Source: an uncultured Oscillospiraceae bacterium (GTDB lineage: Bacteria; Bacillota_A; Clostridia; Oscillospirales; Acutalibacteraceae). From it: a stretch of 64,000 nt of DNA. The stretch's first letter is position 1; the number at the start of each line of letters is the position of its first letter. Positions 28,353 through 36,485 of the stretch are shown in pieces. The notes under the pieces are model-generated. The model saw nothing but the letters and a program-made list of their open reading frames with translations. It had not been told where the DNA came from and did no database searches. Made by a program: the position numbers and the translations under genes. The stretch spans positions 1 through 64,000 of the forward strand of contig CAJUTL010000010.1 in the NCBI GenBank assembly GCA_910589395.1, read 5' to 3'.

Positions 28353-28758
28353 TTTCAGCTCACTTAGCAAAGGGTCATTATCAGTTATTCGTCGTGAGTA
28401 GTTAGTTGTTAGAAAAGGAAAAGATCTCTCTTTGTCATTCTGAACGAAGTGAAGAATCTCGTCCTTTGTCCTTTTAGTCAGGCATTAAGGACGAGATTCT
28501 TCGTCACTTTGTTCCTCAGAATGACAAAGTAGGAGGCAAGCGGGGAACCGGTAAATTGGAATTTGGCGGGGTGGTTAAGCCTTCCCTTGCTTGCAAGGGA
28601 AGGGGGACCGCCGAACGGCGGTGGAAGGGATAGTTACACGCAGAAAGTGGGATAAAACCGCCAGTTTTGATCCCCTCAGTCACGGCGAAGCCGTGACAGC
28701 TCCCCTTACTCGCGCAAGTGGAGCCTAAGGGCGTAAAATTATCATTTCTTGTTCTCCT
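28353..28758. repeat. Intergenic mosaic: family A, C and B elements in series
   Basis: No gene is seen. In order: a 'gagtagttagttgttag' string (28395-28412), a family A palindrome (28432-28528), a family C AAATTGGAATTT (28553-28564) and a family B element (about 28572-28735) containing paired arms accgcc/ggcggt and gtcacggc/gccgtgac and ending 'ggagcctaagggcg'. Confidence 0.85.
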
Positions 28759-28801
28759 AACAGCAAAGACGTCTCCCGCTTTGGGAGACGTCTTTGCTGT
28801 T
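28759..28801. terminator. Bidirectional terminator
   Basis: Perfect 19-bp arms (aacagcaaagacgtctccc and complement) with a 5-base loop, between the converging importer and radical SAM genes. Confidence 0.88.
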
Positions 28802-28824
28802 TTCTCTCAGCGCTATTCACAGTT

Positions 28825-29694
28825 CTAAAAAAGGGTGAGCTGAAGCTGCTCTCTTTCCTCCGGAAATTCAGATAAATACCGGAAAATTTGGTCGTTATCG
28901 TGGACAATGCCGTTTCTCTCACAGGTGCTGTGAAACAACCGCGTCAAACGGGCGGAATGGGGGCTTCCCACCTCATAGCGGTCTCCATAGTGTTCCAGAT
29001 ACCTTTCCTTCAGCCCTGGGAACAAACGATCCAGCTGAGCATAGAAATACTCCCGGTTTCCTTCCCGAAGGGTAAGACCCATGCCAAAACAGATCACACC
29101 GTACACCCCGGCCTCGATACACAGCTTGAGAATACCGGAAATATTTTCTTCCGTGTCATTGAGAAAGGGCAGGATCGGCGAAAGCCAAACCACGGTGGGA
29201 ATTCCCGCAGCCTGAAAACGCTTCAGCGCCTCAAAGCGTTCTTTCGTGGTGCTGACCCTGGGCTCCAGCTTTTTGCAGAGCTCCTCGTCACAGGTGGTGA
29301 GAGTCATCTGTACGACACATTTTGTTTTTTCGTTGATTTTTCGCAGCAGATCAAGATCCCGCAGGATCAATGCGGACTTTGTCTGCACAGTGAACCCGAA
29401 CCCGTATCGCAGGGCCAGCTGCATGGCTTTTCTGGTATACTCCAGCCGCTCTTCTAAAGGAATATAGGGATCTGTCATGGCGCCGGTGCCCAGCATACAT
29501 TTTTTCCGCTTGTGTTTCAGCGCGTCTTCCAGCAATTCCAGAGCGTTTTCCTTGACTTCGATATCCTCAAATTCGTGCTCCATATGGTAGCATTTGCTTC
29601 TGGAATCGCAATAAATACAGCCATGGGAGCAGCCGCGGTACAGGTTCATTCCATTGTGGGCGGAAAGAATCCCCTTTACCTTTTTGTAGTGCAT
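28825..29694 (-). CDS. Radical SAM protein, SPL-like family
   Basis: 289 residues. The 4Fe-4S cluster motif CxxxCxxC is at Cys22, Cys26 and Cys29 ('RGCSHGCIYCDSR'), followed by the glycine-rich SAM-binding segment 'GTGAMTDPYIPLE'. The architecture matches radical SAM proteins annotated as spore-photoproduct-lyase-like, a broad group in which most members are not true DNA repair lyases. It follows ptsI by 16 bases and is probably cotranscribed, with no obvious functional link. The substrate is unknown. Confidence 0.85.
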   Translation of the reverse strand: MHYKKVKGILSAHNGMNLYRGCSHGCIYCDSRSKCYHMEHEFEDIEVKENALELLEDALKHKRKKCMLGTGAMTDPYIPLEERLEYTRKAMQLALRYGFGFTVQTKSALILRDLDLLRKINEKTKCVVQMTLTTCDEELCKKLEPRVSTTKERFEALKRFQAAGIPTVVWLSPILPFLNDTEENISGILKLCIEAGVYGVICFGMGLTLREGNREYFYAQLDRLFPGLKERYLEHYGDRYEVGSPHSARLTRLFHSTCERNGIVHDNDQIFRYLSEFPEEREQLQLTLF

Positions 29695-29710
29695 GGCTCC
29701 CTCTCCCCTT

Positions 29711-31423
29711 TCAGCGCCGGTTTTCCTCCAGCAGCTTACAGACCTCCGCTTCTGTTTTCAGCTTCAGCGCCTGCTCCGCTAAGAGAGACGCTTCCCCTTT
29801 CGTCCACTGAGAGAGCGCCCGGCGGGTAGGCAGCAGGAAGGAAGGCTGCACGTTGAGCTCCTCCGCCCCCAGGCCCAGCAGGAGAGGCAGAAATAAGGGA
29901 TCTGCGGCGGCCTGGCCGCACACGCTTATGGGAATTCCGGTTTCCCTTCCACAGGAAAAGATCCGCTGAAGAGAGCGGAGCAGTGCGGGGTCATAATGGG
30001 AATACAGGTGGGATACCTTTACGTTATCCCGATCCACTGCCAGAATATACTGGGTCAGGTCGTTCATGCCAATGCTGAGAAAATCCGATTCTTCGGCCAG
30101 AAGCTCCACGGTAAGGGCCGCGGCGGCGGTTTCCACCATGGCCCCCAGCGGCATATCCTCCCGCAGACTTTCCCCTTTGTTTCGCAGCTCTTCTTTACAT
30201 TCCGCAAAAACCTTCTTTACCCAGCGAAGCTCCTCCACCCCGGTGATCATGGGGATCATCAGGCGTACATCGCCATAGGCCCCGGCACGGAGGATCGCTT
30301 TCAGCTGGGTGCGGAACATTTCCTCCTGCTCTCTATAGAGGCGCACGCCCCGGCAGCCCAAAAAGGGATTTTCCTCCTGCTCCCAGAAGAGCCCCGGCAG
30401 CCGCTTGTCGCCGCCGATATCCAGAGTACGGATCACCAGGGGCTTTCCGCCCACGGCCCTGACAAGAGAAGTATACATTCGGAACTGTTCTTCCTCCCCG
30501 GGGAGAGTGGAGCGATCCAGATACAAAAATTCCGAGCGCAGCAGACCCACGCCGTCACAGCCGTATTTCCCGGCCTGCCTTATCTCCCCTTCGCTTCCCA
30601 CCCCGGCGGTGAGCCGTATGCGAAGCTGATCCGCCGTTACCGCGTTGTGGCCGATATAAGTATTCAGCGCCTCCTTGCTTTGCAGATAGATCTCTCTCTT
30701 TTTTTCACTGCTTTGCAGCTCTTCCGCTGTGGGAGAAAAAAGCACGGTTCCCTCGGTACCGTCCACCACAGCCCATTCCCCGTTTTTCACCTGGGAGGCT
30801 ACTTCTCCGGTTTCCACCACGGTGGGGATCTCCATGGCCCTGGCCAGGATCACACTGTGGGAGGCTTTGCCGTCCTTGCAGAAAACGATGGCGGCTATGG
30901 GGTGGGAAATCAGGGCGGTCATGGCGGAGGGCGGCAGAGAATCCGCAATCAATACCGTATCGGGCGGCAGGGCGGAAAAATCTGTTTCCGGCAGCCCCAG
31001 CAAAATGCGGAGCAGTCTGTCGCGAAGATCCCGCACGTCCGCGGCGCGCAGACGGATCACCTCGCTTTCCGATTCCAGAAGGCTGCCAATAAATTGGGCG
31101 CAGGCCGCATCCAGCGCCGCTTCCGCGGACTGGCGGGAAGCAATGCGCGCTTTCACCGCCTCCTCCAAAGCGGGGTCCCGCGCCATGGCAACCTGGCTCA
31201 GCAAAATATCCGCCTGCTCCTGGCCTGCCACCGGCGCAAGCCGCGCCGCCCTCTCCCGAAGCTCTCCGCAGAACCGCTTCACAGCATGCCGATAGCGCCT
31301 CCATTCCTCCGCCTGGCCCCGTGCCGGTTTTTCCTTTGCGGTGATCCGGGCCGCATGGTACAGAAATACCCGGCCCATGCCGATCCCCGGCGAGGCCGCG
31401 ATCCCGTGTAAAAGCGTTCCCAT
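29711..31423 (-). CDS. ptsI: PTS enzyme I (phosphoenolpyruvate-protein phosphotransferase)
   Basis: 570 residues, the normal length. It transfers phosphate from PEP to HPr at the start of the sugar phosphotransferase system. The phosphorylated histidine is His189 in 'GKASHSVILARAMEIPTVV', the same number as in the E. coli enzyme. The PEP-binding barrel shows 'LLRSEFLYLDR', 'RTLDIGGDKRLPG', 'ENPFLGCRGVRLY', 'SIGMNDLTQYILAVDRDN' and the active-site Cys in 'ISVCGQAAADP' (the more usual form is CGE). AGGAGG precedes the ATG by eight bases. No ptsH or EII gene is nearby. Confidence 0.95.
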   Translation of the reverse strand: MGTLLHGIAASPGIGMGRVFLYHAARITAKEKPARGQAEEWRRYRHAVKRFCGELRERAARLAPVAGQEQADILLSQVAMARDPALEEAVKARIASRQSAEAALDAACAQFIGSLLESESEVIRLRAADVRDLRDRLLRILLGLPETDFSALPPDTVLIADSLPPSAMTALISHPIAAIVFCKDGKASHSVILARAMEIPTVVETGEVASQVKNGEWAVVDGTEGTVLFSPTAEELQSSEKKREIYLQSKEALNTYIGHNAVTADQLRIRLTAGVGSEGEIRQAGKYGCDGVGLLRSEFLYLDRSTLPGEEEQFRMYTSLVRAVGGKPLVIRTLDIGGDKRLPGLFWEQEENPFLGCRGVRLYREQEEMFRTQLKAILRAGAYGDVRLMIPMITGVEELRWVKKVFAECKEELRNKGESLREDMPLGAMVETAAAALTVELLAEESDFLSIGMNDLTQYILAVDRDNVKVSHLYSHYDPALLRSLQRIFSCGRETGIPISVCGQAAADPLFLPLLLGLGAEELNVQPSFLLPTRRALSQWTKGEASLLAEQALKLKTEAEVCKLLEENRR

Positions 31424-31909
31424 GGCGGTTTCCTCCTGCTTTTATAGTAGTTAGTCGTTAGTAGTTAGTCGTTAGAAAAAGACCAAGCCCCCGCCTTTTT
31501 GTCATTCTGAGGAACAAAGTGACGAAGAATCTTGCCCTTAATTCCAGGGAAAAAGGACAAAGGACGAGATTCTTCACCGAGAAAGCAAGGCAGCCTTGCT
31601 TTCTGTTCAGTAATGACAGGTGGGAAGTGAGTGAGTAACCGCTAAATGATAGTTTATCGCCCTTAGGCTCCCCTTATTTATAAGGGGAGCTGTCAGCCGA
31701 AGGCTGACTGAGGGGATTGGAAGCCAGCGATTTGATGCAACTTTCCGCGCAAACCCGATCCCTTCCGTCATGCTTACGCATGCCACCTCCCCTTGTAAAC
31801 AAGGGGAGGCTAAGGGCAAATAAATTCCAATTTAGCGCATTCTTCCTTTGCCCTTAAATTTCTCATTGCTAATTGCTCATTACGCGTCGCACGACGTGCG
31901 ACGCGCTGC
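31424..31909. repeat. Intergenic mosaic: TAGTTAGTCGTTAG strings, families A, B, C
   Basis: No gene is seen. It contains two tandem copies of 'tagttagtcgttag' (31447-31475); a family A element in reverse orientation (31499-31620) with a nested stem-loop (gaaagcaaggcagccttgctttc); a family B element (about 31661-31818) starting 'ccttaggctcccctta' and ending 'aaggggaggctaaggg'; a family C AAATTCCAATTT (31822-31833); and a 'tctcattgctaattgctcat' string. A perfect GC hairpin (cgcgtcgcac/gtgcgacgcg, 31883-31905) stands just after the rqcH stop and may mark transcript ends. Confidence 0.85.
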
Positions 31910-33658
31910 CTAGCGTCCGGCAGCTGAATTCGGGTCAATGAAAATCGTTTTGTAGGTATCGTAGATCACCATGCCGGGCTTTGCGCCCTGGGGCTTGCTG
32001 ACGTGGCGCACCTGGGTATAATCCACCGGCACCTGGGCGGAGTCCTTTGCCCGGCTGTGGGTGGCGGCCAAAGCCGCCGCTTCCTCCATGGCCTTTGGGG
32101 TGGGGGTTCTTCCCTCTGTGACCAGAATGGTATGGGAGCCGGGGATATTTTTGGTGTGGAACCAGATATCGTTATTGTTCGCCAGCTTCATGGTGAGCTT
32201 ATCATTTTGCCGGTTATTTCTGCCCACCAGCACGGTAAAACCGTCGGAGACTGTAAATGTCATGGGCTCGCTGATTCCGGCTGGCCTTTGCTTTTTCCCC
32301 CGCGGGATCCGCACATAGCCCTGCTCTCCCAGTTCTCCCCGGATCTCCGAGAGATCCTGCTCTGTTTCCGCACGGGAAAGGGCGTCCAGCACGGTATCCA
32401 GGTATTCCAGCTCCCGCCCGGCCAGGGCAATCTGCTCGGTGAGCTTTTCCTCGGCGGTTTTCGCTTTCCGGTACTCCTTATAATATTTCTGGGCGTTCTG
32501 CGAGGGAGAAAGTGCGGGATTCAGCTTGATGGAAACAAGGGGCTGGCCTTCCTCGTAATAATTGGGCAGCTCGGCATGCTCCGCTCCTTTCGGCAGGGCA
32601 TAGAGATTGGCGCTGATCAGGTCTCCCGCGATCCGCAGAGCGTCCCGCTGGGCACACTGCTCCAGCTCCGCCCGCTGGGCGTTGATTTTTCGGGAAAGCC
32701 GGTCGGAATGGTTGGAAAGCAGGCGGAGAAGATCCTGCTCCCGCACCCGCATGCGTTCCTGCTGATCCCGCTCCCGGTAAAAATCGTCCAGCAGAGCGGA
32801 AAAGCTTTCCCCTTTCTTCACCACTGCGGCGGTACCGTACTGGTGGATCTCCACAAAAGAAAAATCCATGGGCTTTTTCTGGGCGTTTACGGCCATAAAA
32901 GGCTGTCCGGAAACGGCTTCCGCTGTTTCCTTCAGCTGCTGAAAGAAAAAGCCCGTTCGGAAATACTGTTCCTCGTTCATGGTTTTTACCGTAAGCTCCA
33001 CACCCCGGCCCGCCTGATGGGCCAGTTCCCTGCACACGATGGGCGACACGCCCTGAAGGACAGAAAGCAAAGCCTTGGAAAGCTCCATATCTCCCGGCAG
33101 GGCCTTTAAGAGAGCGATAAGCTCCTGAGAGGTGATTTCCAACACGCTTTTTTTCTCCTGAGGCGGGGGCAGGTGATAGGTAAGCCCCGGCAGCACCAGC
33201 CGCTGGGAGGACATTTCCGCGTCCACCCGCTTTAATGCGTCTATGATCTTTCCCTCCTGGTCTGTTAAGATCACATTGCTGTACCGGCCCATGATCTCCA
33301 TGGTAAGGGTGAGCACCACATGATCTCCCAGATCGTTTATGGCGTCAAAATCGAAATGAAGCAGCCGCTCCAGCCCCGGCTGGCGAATGGCAATAAGCTT
33401 TGCCCCCAGCAGCTTTTTTCGCAGCAGCATGCAGAGCATGGGCGGCTGCTTGGGGTTTTCCAAGGCAATGGAGGTGAAATGTACCCGGGCACTGTTGGCC
33501 CGGGCGGAAAACAGCACCTTATAGGCGGCCTCCCTGGTACGGAACGCCACCATCAATTCCTCCCGGTTGGGCTGATGGAGCTTATCCACTCTGCCGCCCA
33601 GAAGCTTCTCTTCCAGCTCCTGCCTGATATGCCGTAAAAAAATACCGTCTAATGCCAT
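31910..33658 (-). CDS. rqcH: RqcH / NFACT-domain ribosome quality-control factor
   Basis: 582 residues from the ATG at 33658. Homologues bind stalled 50S-peptidyl-tRNA complexes and add C-terminal alanine tails that mark nascent chains for degradation. N-terminal NFACT-N domain ('GIFLRHIRQELEEKLLGGRVDKLHQP'), a coiled-coil middle ('RDQQERMRVREQDLLRLL', 'EYRKAKTAEEKL') and the C-terminal NFACT-R domain ('VGRNNRQNDKLTMKLANNND', 'FHTKNIPGSHTIL'). AAAGGAAAG precedes the ATG; eleven in-frame upstream residues are probably untranslated. It is last in an operon after trmK and the Nif3-like gene. Older annotations call this family fibronectin-binding protein. Confidence 0.93.
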   Translation of the reverse strand: MALDGIFLRHIRQELEEKLLGGRVDKLHQPNREELMVAFRTREAAYKVLFSARANSARVHFTSIALENPKQPPMLCMLLRKKLLGAKLIAIRQPGLERLLHFDFDAINDLGDHVVLTLTMEIMGRYSNVILTDQEGKIIDALKRVDAEMSSQRLVLPGLTYHLPPPQEKKSVLEITSQELIALLKALPGDMELSKALLSVLQGVSPIVCRELAHQAGRGVELTVKTMNEEQYFRTGFFFQQLKETAEAVSGQPFMAVNAQKKPMDFSFVEIHQYGTAAVVKKGESFSALLDDFYRERDQQERMRVREQDLLRLLSNHSDRLSRKINAQRAELEQCAQRDALRIAGDLISANLYALPKGAEHAELPNYYEEGQPLVSIKLNPALSPSQNAQKYYKEYRKAKTAEEKLTEQIALAGRELEYLDTVLDALSRAETEQDLSEIRGELGEQGYVRIPRGKKQRPAGISEPMTFTVSDGFTVLVGRNNRQNDKLTMKLANNNDIWFHTKNIPGSHTILVTEGRTPTPKAMEEAAALAATHSRAKDSAQVPVDYTQVRHVSKPQGAKPGMVIYDTYKTIFIDPNSAAGR

Positions 33659-33722
33659 GACGCTTTCCTTTCCTTTAGGCAACTTGCTCACAATCTTTGT
33701 GCGGTGTTGCCTTTACAAAACC

Positions 33723-34490
33723 TTATCGAAGCTCCACCGGCCCGCGCTCCGCCTGAGAGGGCAGAAACGCCGTGCTGGGGATCCGTTTTTTCAAATAGGA
33801 GATCAAAAACTCGGCAAAGGGCTTTTCCGTTTCGTAATGGCCCGCCACCACACAGGTCACGCCCGTGCGGGCAGCCTCCAGCGCCTCGTGGTGCCGCATT
33901 TCTCCGGTGAGATAGGCATCCGCCCCCCGGCAGGCGGCAAAAGAAACGTAATCTCCCCCCGCCCCGCTGCACAGAAACACTTTCCTGATAGGGGTTTTCC
34001 CAGGGATCAGCCCCACCGTTTTTCTTCCCAGACGCTGCTTCACAAGGTCCGCGAATTCCTCCGGGGAAGCCTCCTGCTCCATCTCTCCGGCAAAGAGCAC
34101 GCACTCTTCACCGAACACGTCCTCCGGGTGAATGTTTTTCAGCCCCAGCTTGCCCGCCAGCGCCGTATTGACGCCGCATACCGGGGAAAGATCCAGATTT
34201 GTGTGACAGCACAGGGCGGCGATCCCCTTTCTTGCCAGCAGATAAGGGATATCCCGTCCGCCCATCGCCTTCAGGGGGTGAAAAATCACCGGGTGGTGAC
34301 TGATGATGAGCCCCGCGTTCATGGAGGCCGCCTCCTCCACCACGGCCTCTGTGATATCCAGCGCCACCAGGGCTCTGGACACCTCTGTACTGCCTTCCCC
34401 TACCAGAAGGCCCACATTGTCAAAGGTCATGGCGGAGGCAAAGGGAGCCGCCGCGTCGATGCAGTCGTAAATATCCTGGATCCTTGCCAT
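33723..34490 (-). CDS. Nif3-like dinuclear metal-centre protein
   Basis: 255 residues. The conserved metal ligands are visible: His65-His66 in 'ISHHPVIFHPL', Asp100 in 'CCHTNLD', and the C-terminal 'VVAGHYETEKP'. Members form hexameric rings with a two-metal centre; the exact reaction is unsettled, although some are annotated as GTP cyclohydrolase I type 2. This is the short form lacking the central insertion found in Bacillus YqfO. As in many Firmicutes it lies directly downstream of trmK (30-base gap), supporting orthology. Confidence 0.9.
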   Translation of the reverse strand: MARIQDIYDCIDAAAPFASAMTFDNVGLLVGEGSTEVSRALVALDITEAVVEEAASMNAGLIISHHPVIFHPLKAMGGRDIPYLLARKGIAALCCHTNLDLSPVCGVNTALAGKLGLKNIHPEDVFGEECVLFAGEMEQEASPEEFADLVKQRLGRKTVGLIPGKTPIRKVFLCSGAGGDYVSFAACRGADAYLTGEMRHHEALEAARTGVTCVVAGHYETEKPFAEFLISYLKKRIPSTAFLPSQAERGPVELR

Positions 34491-34520
34491 TGCTGATCGT
34501 CCTTTCCAAATCCATTCCGG

Positions 34521-35210
34521 TTATTTCAGATAACGGGCTTCGATCTGCCCTATGATTTTTCGCAGCTGCTCCGGCGTTTCCTGCCCCCGGCCCCGCAGAG
34601 CGCCCTCCAGGCGGCCCCGCAGCTCCCGCAGCACTTTTTCCCCATACAGCCGGACAGCGCTTTCCCCCGGCTTCAGCTTTCCCAAATAAGGGTACAGCTG
34701 GTCTGTTTCCGGTTCTGCTCCTATGTATGCGGCGGCAAAGGCGGAATAGACCTTTCCGGAATCCTCCACAGCCCGTTCCTCCAGTACGGAGAAGCCCAGT
34801 CTTTTCAGACCCAGCCGCAATTCTTCGACGGAGCTCATGGGCTGAAGCACCAGCCGCTTTTCCGCGTCCGTAAGCCACCGCGTTTCCTCGATGATCCGCA
34901 GCATCAGCTTCCCGCCCATGCCGGCGACCACGATATCCTCTGCTTCCTCCGGCCGCACCTCCTGCAGGCCGTCGGACAAGCGCAGGATAAGCCTGTGCTC
35001 TTCGCCGTATTTGCGGGCGTTTCCCGCGGCGGCTTCCAGCGGGCCGGGGTTGATATCACAGGCCAGCGCCCCCGGGATTCTGCCGCTTTTCAAAAGCCAG
35101 ATAGGCAGATAGGCGTGATCTGTCCCCACATCGCACAAGAGCCTGCCTTCCCGCACCATCTCCGCGCACAGCGCCAGGCGGGGGCCCAGCTGAAAAAGCG
35201 GTCTTGCCAT
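34521..35210 (-). CDS. trmK: tRNA (adenine-22-N1)-methyltransferase
   Basis: 229 residues. A Rossmann-type SAM methyltransferase with the TrmK signature 'CDVGTDHAYLPIWLL' (residues 26-40), then 'ALACDINPGPLEAA', 'LRLSDGLQEV' and 'DIVVAGMGGKLM'. TrmK methylates N1 of A22 in tRNAs. It is first of the trmK-nif3-rqcH operon, a gene order common in Firmicutes. The C-terminal helical extension has the expected length. Confidence 0.93.
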   Translation of the reverse strand: MARPLFQLGPRLALCAEMVREGRLLCDVGTDHAYLPIWLLKSGRIPGALACDINPGPLEAAAGNARKYGEEHRLILRLSDGLQEVRPEEAEDIVVAGMGGKLMLRIIEETRWLTDAEKRLVLQPMSSVEELRLGLKRLGFSVLEERAVEDSGKVYSAFAAAYIGAEPETDQLYPYLGKLKPGESAVRLYGEKVLRELRGRLEGALRGRGQETPEQLRKIIGQIEARYLK

Positions 35211-35254
35211 ATCTTTTTTCCTCGCTTTAAGACCTCAAAAGTCTATTATTTCTA

Positions 35255-35292
35255 AAAAAACTGCCGCCGCCCGGCAGAAGTCGTGCGGCAGC
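35255..35292 (-). terminator. Terminator after the DUF1858 gene
   Basis: On the minus strand a ctgccg/cggcag stem ends in seven T residues, between the DUF1858 stop and trmK. Confidence 0.7.
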
Positions 35293-35318
35293 AGAACGAT
35301 CTCTGGTTTTTTCTCAGG

Positions 35319-35522
35319 TTACTTGCCCTGAAGATGCTGATTCAGCTTTTCCACCATTTCATTGGGATCGACACCGTGTACCGCGCAGGCCTGCTCCAGG
35401 GTCTCGCCCCGTGCGGAGGGGCACCCCAGGCAATGCATTCCCATTTCCAGGAAGAACGGAGCGGTGGAGTCATCCAGATCCAGAATATCGCCGATGATCG
35501 TGTCCTTTGTGATCTCTGCCAT
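35319..35522 (-). CDS. DUF1858 domain protein
   Basis: 67 residues. The 'TIIGDILDLDDSTAPFFLEMG' opening and the CxxC at Cys31/Cys34 ('MHCLGCPSA') identify the DUF1858 family, small soluble proteins also found fused to hybrid-cluster-like or redox proteins. A redox or metal role is plausible but unproven. It has its own promoter (35571-35599), a GGGGGA ribosome-binding site and a terminator, so it is monocistronic. Confidence 0.85.
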   Translation of the reverse strand: MAEITKDTIIGDILDLDDSTAPFFLEMGMHCLGCPSARGETLEQACAVHGVDPNEMVEKLNQHLQGK

Positions 35523-35570
35523 TTTTACTTTCCCCCTTTTTCATGCCGCGGCTTTTTTGCCGCTGCGTCT

Positions 35571-35599
35571 ATTATAATACCCTTTTCGCCGCTCCGCAA
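35571..35599 (-). promoter_or_regulatory. Promoter of the DUF1858 gene
   Basis: Minus strand TTGCGG, 17-base spacer, TATAAT. Confidence 0.6.
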
Positions 35600-35677
35600 T
35601 ACCGAGGGCAAAAAAAGAAAAATGTTTAGGAGATCCCTCGCAATTTACAACGCCGCTTGGAATTGCGCGAAACGCCC

Positions 35678-36253
35678 TTACTTTGCGTCCTGAAAAAATT
35701 TCAATTTATTTCGCACCCGGTACAGGGCGTTGTCAAAAGCCCGCAGGCTCATGCCGGAACGATTTTCCACCTCAGAGCGCTTACAGCCGCTGAGGTACAG
35801 CAGCAGCGCCTTTCTTTCCAGGGGCGTCAAAACCGTGTCCATTTGCCGAAACAGCGCCTGAAGGCGCTCCCGCAGCTCCAAAAGATCCTCCGGCCCGCTC
35901 TCCAGCGCCAGATGCGCGGCCTCGCTTTCCAGAGAAAGTGACTCGTTAAGCGGCCTGTTTTTCGTGCTGCCATGTCTTCTGGCCGCGTCTGTCATGCGGC
36001 GGGACACGCAGATCCCGGCATAGGTGCGGAAAGAAGCGCCGCCCGCCTCCTCGAAGGAAACTGCCGCCGCGTACAGGCCTAAAAAGCCCTCCTGCAGCAG
36101 ATCCTCCTTCTCCGGGGCAGAAGGGCCGGCAAACTGGGCGGCCTTTGCCCGGATCAGCCGCAAATAGCGTGAGCTCAGCTCCGCAAAGGCATCGGGAGAG
36201 CCTTCCCGAACCAGCAGGCAAAGCTCCGCGTCGCCGCACGCGCTGTATTCCAT
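35678..36253 (-). CDS. SigH-like sigma factor
   Basis: 191 residues. Region 2 ('EKEDLLQEGFLGLYAAAVSF', 'GASFRTYAGICVSRRMTDAA') and region 4 ('LTPLERKALLLYLSGCKRSEVENRSGMSLRAFDNALYRVRNKL') follow the layout of the sporulation and competence sigma factor SigH, including the 'PLNESLSLESE' linker and the 'AxDNALxRVRxKL' ending. It is shorter and more diverged than Bacillus SigH (about 218 residues), so orthology is probable, not certain. GGAGGG precedes the ATG and a sigma-A promoter lies at 36293-36321. A comM-like gene is divergent from it; in Bacillus, SigH promotes competence and sporulation entry. Confidence 0.78.
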   Translation of the reverse strand: MEYSACGDAELCLLVREGSPDAFAELSSRYLRLIRAKAAQFAGPSAPEKEDLLQEGFLGLYAAAVSFEEAGGASFRTYAGICVSRRMTDAARRHGSTKNRPLNESLSLESEAAHLALESGPEDLLELRERLQALFRQMDTVLTPLERKALLLYLSGCKRSEVENRSGMSLRAFDNALYRVRNKLKFFQDAK

Positions 36254-36292
36254 GGCCGTCCCTCCTTCCGCTTTTTGACCTTTTTCAAATTT

Positions 36293-36321
36293 ACTCTACA
36301 CGCAAAAGTGTTTTTCGTCAA
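36293..36321 (-). promoter_or_regulatory. Promoter of the SigH-like gene
   Basis: Minus strand TTGACG, 17-base spacer, TAGAGT. Confidence 0.6.
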
Positions 36322-36415
36322 GAAGTATTTGTGTTTTTCACAATTTCTCCGAGTGGAGCTTTACAGGAAAACAACATAGCCCGGAATAAATTCTTCACCT
36401 TCCCGCTTCTCCCGC

Positions 36416-36444
36416 TTGTAAGCTTTCCCATTTTGCCGTATAAT
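36416..36444 (+). promoter_or_regulatory. Promoter of the comM/yifB gene
   Basis: TTGTAA, 17-base spacer, TATAAT; the start codon is 42 bases further on. Confidence 0.7.
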
Positions 36445-36485
36445 AAAATATATGGAAAAATATCAGAAAGAACGAGGTCATTATT

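Noticed and set aside
26652..28370. A 572-codon open frame opposite the binding lipoprotein gene
   Set aside because: Antisense shadow with no start signal; the lipoprotein has a clear lipobox and operon context.
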